64,000 bases of DNA, taken from contig CAYQDB010000002.1 in the NCBI GenBank assembly GCA_964416195.1, positions 124,001 through 188,000 on the forward strand, given 5' to 3'. Below, piece after piece: positions 53,098 through 62,048 of this stretch. The stretch is from CAYQDB01 sp964416195 (GTDB lineage: Bacteria; Zixibacteria; MSB-5A5; GN15; FEB-12). The notes under the pieces were generated by a model. It had not been told where the DNA came from. It did not search any database and worked only from the letters and a program-made list of their open reading frames with translations. The translations under genes were made by a program, and so were the position numbers. Each line of letters opens with the position of its first letter. Position 1 is the first letter of the stretch.

Positions 53098-53385
53098 TCA
53101 AGCGGTATGTGTAAATTCGTAATGTGGCATACCCGGTTGCTGGTTTAGGACATAAGCGATTATGCCATAGATTATTCTCTCAACGCTTTTGTTGTTATTG
53201 AACGCTCTCATGGGGATGATCCGTCGGCGAATCTCCTCCAGATAGCATTCGATAGGATGGTGCTTTACCCGAGGATACAACCCCTGGATCGCCTTAACCA
53301 GACCAGAGGCGCCATCCGAAATGATCACTTCCAGTTAGTTCCCACCAAGCCAACGATTCGCTAAGTTCTTCTCCGAGAAATCCAT
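53098..53385 (-). pseudogene. IS256/mutator-type transposase remnant
   Basis: The reading frame FSEKNLANRWLGGN, a TAA at 53335-53337, then LEVIISDGASGLVKAIQGLY matches the region around the second catalytic Asp of MULE/IS256 transposases. The frame then jumps directly to IECYLEEIRRRIIPMRAF and NNNKSVERIIYGIIAYVLN, the C-terminal end, so about 100 or more residues are deleted. Both a stop codon and an internal deletion show that it is dead. Confidence 0.78.
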
Positions 53386-53419
53386 TTCCGGTCTCGGCCC
53401 GGCCCTGAGGGCTCGCATC

Positions 53420-53461
53420 GGGCATATCCTCCTTTTGTAAATCCCTTAAGTGGATATGCCC
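53420..53461. repeat. Ten-base perfect inverted repeat
   Basis: GGGCATATCC (53420-53429) and GGATATGCCC (53452-53461), 22 bases apart, just upstream of the transposase remnant; possibly an IS end or a relict hairpin. Confidence 0.45.
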
Positions 53462-53511
53462 TAATTCTTTTCAAAATATCAGAAATTTACACAATAGAAA
53501 TTAGGCAAGAA

Positions 53512-53852
53512 AGTAGAACTCAATTATCAACTCTTACATATAAGACGAAGGCTCAAGAAGAAAAGTATCACTTTTTAACCCTATTTTCTCTCAGCTCTCT
53601 ATTAAGCAAACACAGCCTCCGCTACGAGCCCCTCCGACTTCCTGACAGATCTATTACTCGGGTTGAGAAACATTTTTCTTTTATTGAAAAACTGCATGAT
53701 TTATAGTATATTAAAAATAGTCAATGTTACTACCATCAGGCTTCAGTAGAGGCTCTATGAAAAAGGTTCTCTTTATCGCGGCATTGGTGCTCCTGGCGCC
53801 ATCTATCTATGCAACTATCATCAATGTTCCAATGGATCAGCCGACCATTCAG
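53512..53852 (+). repeat. Duplicated promoter/signal-peptide block, copy 1
   Basis: About 340 bases near-identical by eye (with a few gaps) to 62238-62571. It covers a non-coding leader, a conserved GCATGATT.ATAGTATATT segment that is likely the promoter, the ribosome site and the first 32 codons of the gene at 53757. Confidence 0.85.
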
Positions 53853-56144
53853 GCCGGTATCGATGCCGCAAGCTCGGGGGATACAGTTTTCGTTGCCGTT
53901 GGCACCTACGTTGAGAACGTTGTCATTGACAAAACCATCAGCCTGATTGGAGAAGCCGAGAATAGCACCATTATCGATGGTTCAAACAATGGCGACGTTG
54001 TACTTATAACTGCCAACGGGGTCACTATCAGGAACTTCTCTATAGAAAACGGCGGGGGCTTTCAATGCCCGGCGGTTGATATCGATGCCGGTATAGAGAT
54101 CAAGGATGCTGATAGTTGTGTCATTGAGTTTTGCAATTTGGAAGATAATAATGCCGCCGGCCTGGCTTTGATGGCGTCTTCCTATAATACAGTTGCCCAG
54201 TGCGTAGTTATCAATAATCCGGTCGGTATTTGGTTTTATGGCTCGGATACGGGTCCTTTCGAGGAAAATGCCGAGAATAAAATTGTAAACAACAAAATCT
54301 GGGTTAACACTAGCTATGGCATCAAACTCGATCACTGGTCTTACCACCATCGCTCCAATCTTATTCGTGGAAATTTCCTGTACTACAACGGTAAGGGTAT
54401 CTACATGATCACCTGCGAGCAGAACGAGGTTTCCCACAACCAGTTCCTCTATAACCAGAATTATGCCGTCGACCTGTCTATGTGCATGTGTGAGGGACAA
54501 TACAACGAGTTTCATCACAACAGCTTTGTCAGCAGCGGCACCAACCCCAGTCAGGCCAGTGATAATGGGGAAGGAATCGACTACTGGTACTTCCAATCAG
54601 ACCAAGAAGGAAACTACTGGTCTGACTACACAGGCGAGGACAATAACAGCGACGGCATCGGTGATACTCCGTATGACATAGACGGCTCGGATGGCAGCCA
54701 GGATTTGTATCCCCTGATGGAACCTGAAGATGCTGACGACGACGGCATTATCGACAGCGTTGATAACTGCCCGGATGTTCACAACCCTAGCCAGGGTGAT
54801 TCAGACTGTGACTTTGTCGGGAATATGTGTGACGAGTGCACCGACTATGATGGCGATGGGTTTGGTGACCCCGGTCACCCGGAGAACATCTGTGCGCTGG
54901 ACAATTGCCCGGAAGTTTTCAATCCCGCCCAGGAGGATTTCGACAGCGACGGCGTCGGTGACTCTTGTGACTACTTGTATAGCACTTATGATGATGTCTG
55001 GACTGATTGCATCGGGCTGCGAGTGAGCAACAATGGAAACTTCGGCAAAGAGGGTGTTGGCGGACACAACCTCGATTACTCCTGGTACGGCGGTGAGTGC
55101 GATCCTGATGCGGAAGTCTACCTTTTCGATGGTACTCCTTTAATCTGTTACATCGACGGTGCGGATACTATTGCCGACTATGCGCTGTTTGGTAAGAACT
55201 CCTTCCATATGATGGGCAGCGGCAACCCGACCGTACCGACCGAATCAGAGCCGGACTACGATATCTATCGTACGGGTACCTTCACAACGTTTGACTTCAC
55301 AATTGGGTTGGAGAAAATCTGGTGGGCGCCCAAGGGTCTGGATACCTGTGAGTTTGTCATTCAGGTTTATAAGATATACCCTTTTGATGGCAGCCAGCAT
55401 GAGGGTATCTCCATCGGTCAGGGGATCGATTGGGATATTCCATCTGATGATGGTTCAAAGAACACCGGCGGCTTCGATGCTGACCACAAGCTGATATATC
55501 AGCGCGGTATCGAAATCGACGGCCAGGGATGCCAACCCAACGACACCCGTTTCGGCGGACATGCACTCTTGGGCTTTTACATCAGCGATACCTGTGCGCT
55601 GAACTCCGGCGTTCAACCGCATGGGGCATATACCGCATCAAATCCGGATTATCTTTGGCCTAACCACGGCTTTGTTCCTTCAGAATTGTATATCATGATG
55701 AAAGATACCGGCTACAGTGTCTGCCCTGATTCTATCGACCAGCACACGGTTATGACATTTTTTGCCGACCAGACCATCGGCCCCAACGACACCATCTGCA
55801 TTTACTCGGTGTTGACAACTGTGAGAAATGGTACCCTCGATGACTTGCTCAACAACGTTGAGAAAGCCCGACAATGGTTTAATAATCATATAAGGCACGC
55901 CTGCTCTTGCTGTGACCACCGGGGCAATGTCGACCATATTATCGGTGTAGGTGGTCCTATCGATGTAAGCGATCTGACTTACCTGGTGGCCTACCTTTTT
56001 AGCACGGGTTCACCCCCACCGTGTATGGAAGAAGGCAACATCGATGGTATTGTCGGCGTTGGTGGATCGATTGACGTGGCCGACCTGACATATCTGGTTG
56101 CTTATCTATTCCAGAGCGGCCCGGAGCCTCCGCCCTGTCCGTGA
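53757..56144 (+). CDS. Secreted beta-helix protein with thrombospondin-type-3 repeats and dockerin-like tag
   Basis: 795 residues. ATG 53757 with AGAGG upstream starts a signal peptide (KKVLFIAALVLLAPSIYA). A NosD-like right-handed beta-helix (about 20-310) opens with TIQAGIDAASSGDTVFVAVG. Thrombospondin type 3 calcium repeats follow (DADDDGIIDSVDNCPDVHNP, DYDGDGFGDPGHPENICALD, DSDGVGDSCD), then a 270-residue beta-rich domain. The end is dockerin-like: GPIDVSDLTYLVAYLFSTGS and GSIDVADLTYLVAYLFQSGP, with terminal PPPCP. Its 5' end is duplicated at 62476. Confidence 0.87.
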   Translation: MKKVLFIAALVLLAPSIYATIINVPMDQPTIQAGIDAASSGDTVFVAVGTYVENVVIDKTISLIGEAENSTIIDGSNNGDVVLITANGVTIRNFSIENGGGFQCPAVDIDAGIEIKDADSCVIEFCNLEDNNAAGLALMASSYNTVAQCVVINNPVGIWFYGSDTGPFEENAENKIVNNKIWVNTSYGIKLDHWSYHHRSNLIRGNFLYYNGKGIYMITCEQNEVSHNQFLYNQNYAVDLSMCMCEGQYNEFHHNSFVSSGTNPSQASDNGEGIDYWYFQSDQEGNYWSDYTGEDNNSDGIGDTPYDIDGSDGSQDLYPLMEPEDADDDGIIDSVDNCPDVHNPSQGDSDCDFVGNMCDECTDYDGDGFGDPGHPENICALDNCPEVFNPAQEDFDSDGVGDSCDYLYSTYDDVWTDCIGLRVSNNGNFGKEGVGGHNLDYSWYGGECDPDAEVYLFDGTPLICYIDGADTIADYALFGKNSFHMMGSGNPTVPTESEPDYDIYRTGTFTTFDFTIGLEKIWWAPKGLDTCEFVIQVYKIYPFDGSQHEGISIGQGIDWDIPSDDGSKNTGGFDADHKLIYQRGIEIDGQGCQPNDTRFGGHALLGFYISDTCALNSGVQPHGAYTASNPDYLWPNHGFVPSELYIMMKDTGYSVCPDSIDQHTVMTFFADQTIGPNDTICIYSVLTTVRNGTLDDLLNNVEKARQWFNNHIRHACSCCDHRGNVDHIIGVGGPIDVSDLTYLVAYLFSTGSPPPCMEEGNIDGIVGVGGSIDVADLTYLVAYLFQSGPEPPPCP

Positions 56145-56244
56145 TAGCTACTATTTCGTGGCTATCAGGCAACGGGTGAACTTTCCAGCCAGTGCTCGTG
56201 CAGACAATAACAGAAAACAAATAACAGAGTTCAGGTACAATCAG

Positions 56245-56448
56245 TAGTTGTACATACCCAATCGTGACCTTTGGCAAGATAAGGCCGGGACAGTCACCGC
56301 AATTGCCAATGGACACCAACTCAAGCTCGTCATCTTTGAAGCGGGCAAATTCCCCTTCCCTTGTGCTGATAGCTTTCAGGCACTTCTCACAGGCTATGCA
56401 CAACGGGTTATGTATTCTCTTGCAACTCACCAATACCACTCTCACCAT
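56245..56448 (-). pseudogene. Truncated CGGC-domain gene
   Basis: From ATG 56448, preceded by a strong GGGAGGAGG, the frame reads VVLVSCKRIHNPLCIACEKC and LELVSIGNCGDCPGLILPKV, the N-terminal half of the CGGC (DUF1847-like) metal-binding family. Similarity stops at about 56245; the frame then runs antisense into the dockerin gene. The C-terminal half with the second Cys cluster is missing. The intact ribosome site suggests recent truncation. Confidence 0.6.
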
Positions 56449-56732
56449 GGTATAAACCTCCTCCCTGCAGGTTAGTATCTCTAACTGATTCAGTCGTATT
56501 AAGGCAACTCCGCTGATACTACAGGCCTTCTTGTACGACAGGGTTGATATCCGATCTCCCTATGAATATCTCGTGAAGCTGGACATTGCGTGATCGTAGT
56601 TGTATCTTCCACCGATTGAAGCCTTTGCAGACACATTGTCTTCGTTATCGCGGGCGTCTTGCCAGAATCGGGGCGTGACGATAATGCCTGCTGAGGCAGT
56701 ACGGCAAAACAACCCGGTTTACAGGTGAGGTT

Positions 56733-57272
56733 ATGGAAGAATACTTCAGGCAGCTTATAGAAAGCATCGGCGAGGACAGCAATCGCCAGGGTCTACGCGA
56801 CACACCAAAGAGAGCGGCGGAGGCCTTACGGTTTCTGACCCAGGGCTACGGACAAGACATTGATGAGATTGTCAGAAGCGGCGTCTTTGACACCGACACG
56901 AAACAGATGATACTGGTCAAAGATATCGAGTTATACTCCCTCTGCGAGCATCACCTGCTTCCTTTTATAGGTAAGTGCCACGTAGCTTACATCCCGGATG
57001 GAAAGGTGGTCGGCCTGTCAAAAGTGGCCAGGATTGTCGACGTGTTTGCGCGAAGGCTGCAAATCCAGGAGAGACTTACCAAACAGATCGCCGATGCCAT
57101 TATGAAGTATACAGACGCGGCCGGAGTTGCTGTCGTTATCGAAGCGCAGCACCTCTGTATGACGATGCGAGGCGTCCAGAAACAGAACTCAATTATGACT
57201 ACGTCCTATATGTTGGGGGAGTTCCAGGACGACCCTTCAACACGAGCCGAGTTCCTGAGCCTGATCAAGTAA
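56733..57272 (+). CDS. folE: GTP cyclohydrolase I
   Basis: 179 residues. First enzyme of folate/tetrahydropterin synthesis, GTP to dihydroneopterin triphosphate. Zinc ligands in LCEHHLLPFIGKCHVAYIP and EAQHLCMTMRGVQ, plus the regulatory/active loop GLSKVARIVDVFARRLQIQE. ATG 56733 with an AGGTGAGGTT-type site. No other folate gene is adjacent. Confidence 0.97.
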   Translation: MEEYFRQLIESIGEDSNRQGLRDTPKRAAEALRFLTQGYGQDIDEIVRSGVFDTDTKQMILVKDIELYSLCEHHLLPFIGKCHVAYIPDGKVVGLSKVARIVDVFARRLQIQERLTKQIADAIMKYTDAAGVAVVIEAQHLCMTMRGVQKQNSIMTTSYMLGEFQDDPSTRAEFLSLIK

Positions 57273-57405
57273 TACAGAATCATATCTGCCGGCTTTTCCA
57301 ATAAACAGGATGGCCATAATTATTCAGGGATTCATAATTAATGACCCGGATATCCAAACCCGGCTTTTATTTTGCTATTTCCTGCAAAGGGGTTAACTTA
57401 GCGTC

Positions 57406-59274
57406 ATGATCGGCAGACGTACCGCAAAACGAATCAGCAGGCATCAGATCTGGCTCGTGCCTCTTTTTATATTCCTGGCAGCTTTTGCGGTTCGGCTGGT
57501 CTATCTCAACCAGATCAAGTCCATTCCAACGTTCAATTACCCTGTAATGGACGAGAAATACCACGTAGACCTGGCGCAAAAGACCAACTCCGATGAGGGG
57601 TTGGGTGATGAGCCATTCTATCGCGCCCCCTTGTATCCATATTTCTTTGCCGCGCTCTACAAGATTACGAAGGGGTCTCTGTACTGGCCGCGCTTTATCC
57701 AGATACTGCTGGGCTCGTTCTTGCCATTGCTGGTGTTTTTGTTCGGATTGCGGATATTTGACCGCAGGGTAGCTTTTTGGTCATCGGTGATTACAGTCTT
57801 TTACCCAACGTTCCTCTACTATGACGCCACCCTGCTGATCACTTCCCTGATGGTTCTACTGACGGCTTTGTTGACATGGCAGTTGTATCGCTGCCAAAGA
57901 AATACGAAGTTAGTTAATTTTGTCATAGCCGGGATACTACTGGGTATTGCGGGGTTGGCACGCCCCAATATCCTTCTTTTCGGCCCGGCGCTGCTGATCT
58001 GGATATGGCTCGTGATCAAACCGCAACTGGGCCCAAAGAAGGCACTCGTTCGGTATCTCATAATTGGCCTTGCCTCCCTGGTGGTAATCCTGCCGGTTAC
58101 AGCACGAAACTATGCGGCCTCACGAGACTTCGTTCTTATCGCTTGGCAAGGTGGGTTCAACTTTTTCCTGGGCAACAATCGGCAGTCCACAGGATGGTCG
58201 GCAACGACACCGGGCATCGACCAGACCTGGGAAGGAGGGTACAGGCAAGCCATCGCCATCGCCGAGCAGAACTCCGGAAGGCCACTGAAGCGGTCAGAAG
58301 TGTCCGATTTCTGGTATGGCCAAGCCTGGAATGAAATCAAGAGGTCCCCATCTTCATTCCTTGCTCTTCAGATCAAGAAACTCCGTCTTTTCATTAATGG
58401 TTATGAGATCCCCAACAACCAGGATATATATCTGGCGCGGCAGTTCGCTCCGATTCTACGTCCCCTGATGTTTACCGGCTTAGTCTTTTTTCCCTACGGC
58501 ATTCTTGTCCCACTGGCAATCCTCGGACTGGCGCTGTCGCTAGCTCGCTGGCGGACCTACCTGCCGATCTACCTGGTCATCTTGTCGTACCTTGCTTCTT
58601 TGCTTCTGTTTTTCGTCTGTGCCCGCTATCGTCAGCCGCTGATTCCGTTCCTGATTCTATTCGCCGTCTATAGTGTAACCCGACTCATTGAGTTCGTAAG
58701 AAAGATGGATGGCAAGAATGTCGCCGTATTCATGGCTGTTTTTGCGCTTCTTATTGTTGAGTGCAACCATGACATGCTTGGCCTTGACCCCAAGCGTACC
58801 GAAGCCGAGAATCATCTGCTGCTTGGCAATGCCTTTCTGGACCAGCGCGATCCGGCGAAGGCGGAGGACGAATTCCGCAAGGCGGTTGCCGTCGATCCTA
58901 CCTTTGCGCAGGGGTACAACAATCTTGGCATGTTAAGCGCCAATCGTGGGCAGCTATTCCAAGCTGCTGGATACTTCCTGAAAGCCCTTGAGTTGGACCC
59001 GGAGACCGTTGAGACATATTTCAATCTTGCCACGACTTACCTCGACCGTGGAGACACGAAGTCAGCCATCACCATTTTGGAGCGCGTCCGTGAGATCCAT
59101 CCTCTCAACGATTTCGTTCACCTGAAACTGGGAATGACCTACTACGAAGCTGGACGAATTGACGACGCCAAGAAGTCTGTCGAGCAGAGTCTGCGGTTAA
59201 ATCCGCAGAGCGAACTGAACCGACAGGTCTACCGGCAAATTCTCGAAGCCGCCACCGATACGACATCAAATTAG
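57406..59274 (+). CDS. GT39-type glycosyltransferase with C-terminal TPR repeats
   Basis: 622 residues. N-terminal cytoplasmic basic stretch, then membrane segments starting IWLVPLFIFLAAFAVRLVYL; the first loop has the acidic catalytic motif YPVMDEKYHVDLAQ and FYRAPLYPYFFAALYK typical of PMT/ArnT-like (GT39) enzymes using lipid-linked sugars. At least ten membrane segments reach about residue 455, then four TPRs in the C-terminal 150 residues (KAEDEFRKAVAVDPTFAQGY, QAAGYFLKALELDPETVETY). Probably glycosylates secreted proteins or lipids. Compare the TPR membrane protein at 36467. Confidence 0.82.
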   Translation: MIGRRTAKRISRHQIWLVPLFIFLAAFAVRLVYLNQIKSIPTFNYPVMDEKYHVDLAQKTNSDEGLGDEPFYRAPLYPYFFAALYKITKGSLYWPRFIQILLGSFLPLLVFLFGLRIFDRRVAFWSSVITVFYPTFLYYDATLLITSLMVLLTALLTWQLYRCQRNTKLVNFVIAGILLGIAGLARPNILLFGPALLIWIWLVIKPQLGPKKALVRYLIIGLASLVVILPVTARNYAASRDFVLIAWQGGFNFFLGNNRQSTGWSATTPGIDQTWEGGYRQAIAIAEQNSGRPLKRSEVSDFWYGQAWNEIKRSPSSFLALQIKKLRLFINGYEIPNNQDIYLARQFAPILRPLMFTGLVFFPYGILVPLAILGLALSLARWRTYLPIYLVILSYLASLLLFFVCARYRQPLIPFLILFAVYSVTRLIEFVRKMDGKNVAVFMAVFALLIVECNHDMLGLDPKRTEAENHLLLGNAFLDQRDPAKAEDEFRKAVAVDPTFAQGYNNLGMLSANRGQLFQAAGYFLKALELDPETVETYFNLATTYLDRGDTKSAITILERVREIHPLNDFVHLKLGMTYYEAGRIDDAKKSVEQSLRLNPQSELNRQVYRQILEAATDTTSN

Positions 59275-59366
59275 GCTGGCGCAGATGTGGACATCCGCCA
59301 CCCACAACGCTTACGTATTGTAACACATATAATTATGGGATATTTATAAAGGATTACATAAGAATA

Positions 59367-59493
59367 CCCCCCGACTTAAGCCGGGGGGGTTCATAAAATT
59401 TAGTAATACTGTATGGAAGTTGCCCACGGTCTCTGCCGCGTCTTACGGCGGGATCGGGCTACACACCCGATCTTCCCATACGCGGGCCTTCCA
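59367..59493 (-). ncRNA. Candidate orphan structured RNA (three-way junction plus terminator)
   Basis: Minus-strand transcript predicted to start at about 59492. Outer stem TATGGAAG/CTTCCATA (59488-59495 with 59412-59419), second stem GCCC.CG/CG.GGGC (59422-59428 with 59481-59487), then two hairpins GATCGGG/CCCGATC (59452-59458, 59466-59472) and GCCG/CGGC (59435-59438, 59446-59449). A C7/G6-rich hairpin at 59367-59389 ends the unit. It is not a tRNA, 5S, 4.5S, 6S or tmRNA that I recognise. No open reading frame is inside. Confidence 0.6.
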
Positions 59494-59498
59494 TAATC

Positions 59499-59527
59499 AA
59501 TATCGACAATGCTAAACAGTTTGTCAA
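59499..59527 (-). promoter_or_regulatory. Promoter of the candidate structured RNA
   Basis: TTGACA (59522-59527), 17-base spacer, GATATT (59499-59504). The expected start, about seven bases downstream, coincides with the first base pairs of the outer RNA stem. Confidence 0.6.
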
Positions 59528-59610
59528 GTGGAATTTTGTTTTTTTAGACAACACCTGCAAGGATGTGCTAAACGAACAAGGTCACTATTGCCGACAACCA
59601 GCCAAACAAC

Positions 59611-59636
59611 GGCCGTCCCTTAGTCAAGAGACGGCC
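59611..59636 (-). terminator. Terminator of the 793-residue dockerin-tagged gene
   Basis: Stem GGCCGTC/GACGGCC (59630-59636 with 59611-59617), then TTGTTTGG on the minus strand, about 30 bases past the stop at 59667. Confidence 0.75.
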
Positions 59637-59666
59637 GCTATTGTATTCAAACTGCTAATCAAACAG

Positions 59667-62048
59667 CTACGGACAGGGCGGTGGCGGAGGGCCGAGCAGG
59701 AATATGTAGTAGACAAGATAGGTCACGTCGGAAACATCAATGGGTACACCGGGAGTAGACTCTATAGCATCAACGTTACCTTCTTCTTCGCATGGGATCG
59801 GTGGGCCGCTTATAAACAAGAAGTTAACTAAGTAGGTCAAGTCGGCTATGTCAATCGGCGTTCCGGGAATACTTTCCATATGGTCAACATTACCACGATC
59901 CTGACAGCAGCAGGCATCGCCAACACCATCGCTATCTGCATCAGCCTGACTTGGATTGGCCGTGTCGGGACAATTGTCAAGGGCACAAATGTTCTCAGGG
60001 AAACCCGGATCGCCGAAGCCGTCGCCGTCTTTGTCAGTGCAGGTGTCACAAACGTCGCCTTCGCCATCCTCATCATAGTCTTCCTGATCTGGGTTATGCA
60101 CAAACGTGCAATTATCATCACAATCAGTGGTCACGCCGCCGGTGCACGGATTATCGCCTACCACTCCGCTGGCGTCGCCATCGTCAGGAATCCCATCGCC
60201 GTCAGAATCCTGCACAAGGTTGGTATTTGCCCAATGCAAGAAAATGGTGGTGTCATCGGGAAGACCTGGTTGATATTCCCAGATCACCTTCATGGCGCCA
60301 TCAGCGATGTCGGCTGACCGATATTCCGAGACGACATGATCATCGCCACTGATGGCCTCGGGCGTTCCCCAGGTGGCGCCACCGTCAGTGCTGAGAACCA
60401 TGTACAGGGTATTGTCAGCAACGTAAGTGCACAGGAACTGGGGACCCACAACATGGGCCACGCGCGGATAGCGCTCGTCAGCTCCGGTTGCCACGACGAC
60501 GCCAGTTGAAAGAAGCGAAACCCCGTTGGTATCTTCAGGATCATACCAGCAGATGATGTCGTGATCGGTAGTATCAGTGTCTTCGGCATACTCAGTTACG
60601 ATGACGATACTTCCGTTGTGCACCGCCACCGCCGGGTGCTGGGCGTACTGACCCGGATCCATGGAGTAGATCCAGCCGCCGCTATAGGTGTCATCGTCCA
60701 TATTGCTAAACAGATCGCGCCGAATCACAAGCTGCCACTGATTATCGTCCGTACTCCACCAATCATAGACGGCGTATGAGAGTGTGCTGACCTTGTCGAT
60801 GTCGCACATGGTGGTAGCGCAACCATTGAGGTTGTTGAACCAGCTTATACTCGCATAACCCTCGATCGTCGTATCGATTTCATAAAACAGGTGAGGAGCA
60901 TCGGCCAGATCAGGGTCAGGATATGTGGAGCTGTGAACCATGGACATGACACCAAATGCATAGTCGCCGGGCCGTTGGCTGAACTCTCCACCGGTGTCAC
61001 AGGCGACATCGGCCATCTTCATGTCGTGCCACCCGTAGTTCTGCCAGGGCCAAGAGCTCAGTACCCAGGTGCCGTTGTTTGCAGCATTGAGAAATTGGTG
61101 CAGATGTGTCCCGCCACCGTTGTTATAGGTTGCCGGCGGAACAAATGTGCCGTAAAATGTCGTGTCAAATCCCCAGTAATCTAAAGATGCATATTTAGCC
61201 CAGCCATTGATCGACCAATAACTGGCCGGCTCAAAGGACGCTCCGTCATTAAAGGAAGGTTGCCAGTATAGCTGAGAATCCAGACCATTGTTGAATGAAA
61301 ACCCCAGCATAAGAGTTCCGCCCCCGTTGTCAGCAAATCCCGGCCAGCGATTGACGGAATCAGTGAGCTGCGGGGCAGGCTCAGCATCGCAGTAGATCAC
61401 ATAATTGCCCTGCCCGGGAGGAATCTGATAATCACCGTCGACCACAATGTAGTACGTGATACCCGAATTCATAGGCACATCCTCAACCCCTGATCGAGGC
61501 TGTGAGCAACTGCCATCATAGCGGTTGCAGGCGACCATCGTATCCTCGTTGGTCTGGTAAACCCACATGTAAGTATAATAGTCGCCGTAGTCAGTATCGC
61601 ATAAGCTGATATCGACCAGCTCGTCCACACCCGGTGTATATGCGTATACTACATCCGGATTGGCAGGCACCTGAGGTGGGGTACAGGTTTCCTGATAGTC
61701 GTCGTTGTAACCTATCGTCGTGCCGCTATCAACAAATGGCATCCCCGGTATTACAGTAGCCGTGGCGATATCCTCGCCTCCCTGGCGGCTGGAGGTGTAA
61801 ACTACTTCCGGTTCGGGCGGGGTAGCCTCCAGGGTTACTGATTCTCCTTTCAGTGTAAGCGACTGACGGTCAAAGGAAACATTTCGAACAGAAGCCTTCC
61901 TGAGGGTCAGGTTCTTCAGGTTCCCACTGCCGCCGTCTTCGGCAGGTACTGCCGTTGTTTGCTCAGACGGCGTTGCTGTCCAGACGAGCGAGAACAAAGC
62001 GATCAGACAAGCAAAACTCGCCAGTAAAGTAGTTAATCGCAATTTCAT
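59667..62048 (-). CDS. Secreted protein with PPC-like domain, thrombospondin-type-3 repeats and dockerin-like tag
   Basis: 793 residues, signal peptide (LLASFACLIALFSLVWTA). Residues about 95-225 resemble a bacterial pre-peptidase C-terminal (PPC) domain (ELVDISLCDTDYGDYYTYMW, GITYYIVVDGDYQIPPGQGN). A BNR-like middle part follows (STDGGATWGTPEAISGDD). Thrombospondin type 3 repeats (DSDGDGIPDDGDAS, DKDGDGFGDPGFPENICALD) lead into the dockerin-like end IDIADLTYLVNFLFISGPP and IDVSDVTYLVYYIFLLGPP, finishing PPPCP. AGGAGT precedes ATG 62048. No enzyme motif is certain. Confidence 0.83.
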   Translation of the reverse strand: MKLRLTTLLASFACLIALFSLVWTATPSEQTTAVPAEDGGSGNLKNLTLRKASVRNVSFDRQSLTLKGESVTLEATPPEPEVVYTSSRQGGEDIATATVIPGMPFVDSGTTIGYNDDYQETCTPPQVPANPDVVYAYTPGVDELVDISLCDTDYGDYYTYMWVYQTNEDTMVACNRYDGSCSQPRSGVEDVPMNSGITYYIVVDGDYQIPPGQGNYVIYCDAEPAPQLTDSVNRWPGFADNGGGTLMLGFSFNNGLDSQLYWQPSFNDGASFEPASYWSINGWAKYASLDYWGFDTTFYGTFVPPATYNNGGGTHLHQFLNAANNGTWVLSSWPWQNYGWHDMKMADVACDTGGEFSQRPGDYAFGVMSMVHSSTYPDPDLADAPHLFYEIDTTIEGYASISWFNNLNGCATTMCDIDKVSTLSYAVYDWWSTDDNQWQLVIRRDLFSNMDDDTYSGGWIYSMDPGQYAQHPAVAVHNGSIVIVTEYAEDTDTTDHDIICWYDPEDTNGVSLLSTGVVVATGADERYPRVAHVVGPQFLCTYVADNTLYMVLSTDGGATWGTPEAISGDDHVVSEYRSADIADGAMKVIWEYQPGLPDDTTIFLHWANTNLVQDSDGDGIPDDGDASGVVGDNPCTGGVTTDCDDNCTFVHNPDQEDYDEDGEGDVCDTCTDKDGDGFGDPGFPENICALDNCPDTANPSQADADSDGVGDACCCQDRGNVDHMESIPGTPIDIADLTYLVNFLFISGPPIPCEEEGNVDAIESTPGVPIDVSDVTYLVYYIFLLGPPPPPCP

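Noticed and set aside
55999..56448. A complete 149-residue CGGC-domain gene
   Set aside because: Only the first about 65 residues match the family; the rest is the reverse of the dockerin gene.
59367..59493. Assigning the structured RNA to cobalamin riboswitch, 6S, or IscB/TnpB guide RNA classes
   Set aside because: Fragments look superficially similar (GGGAAG, CCCGCC) but the conserved cores of those classes are not present in full, and no ORF of a guide-RNA nuclease is adjacent.
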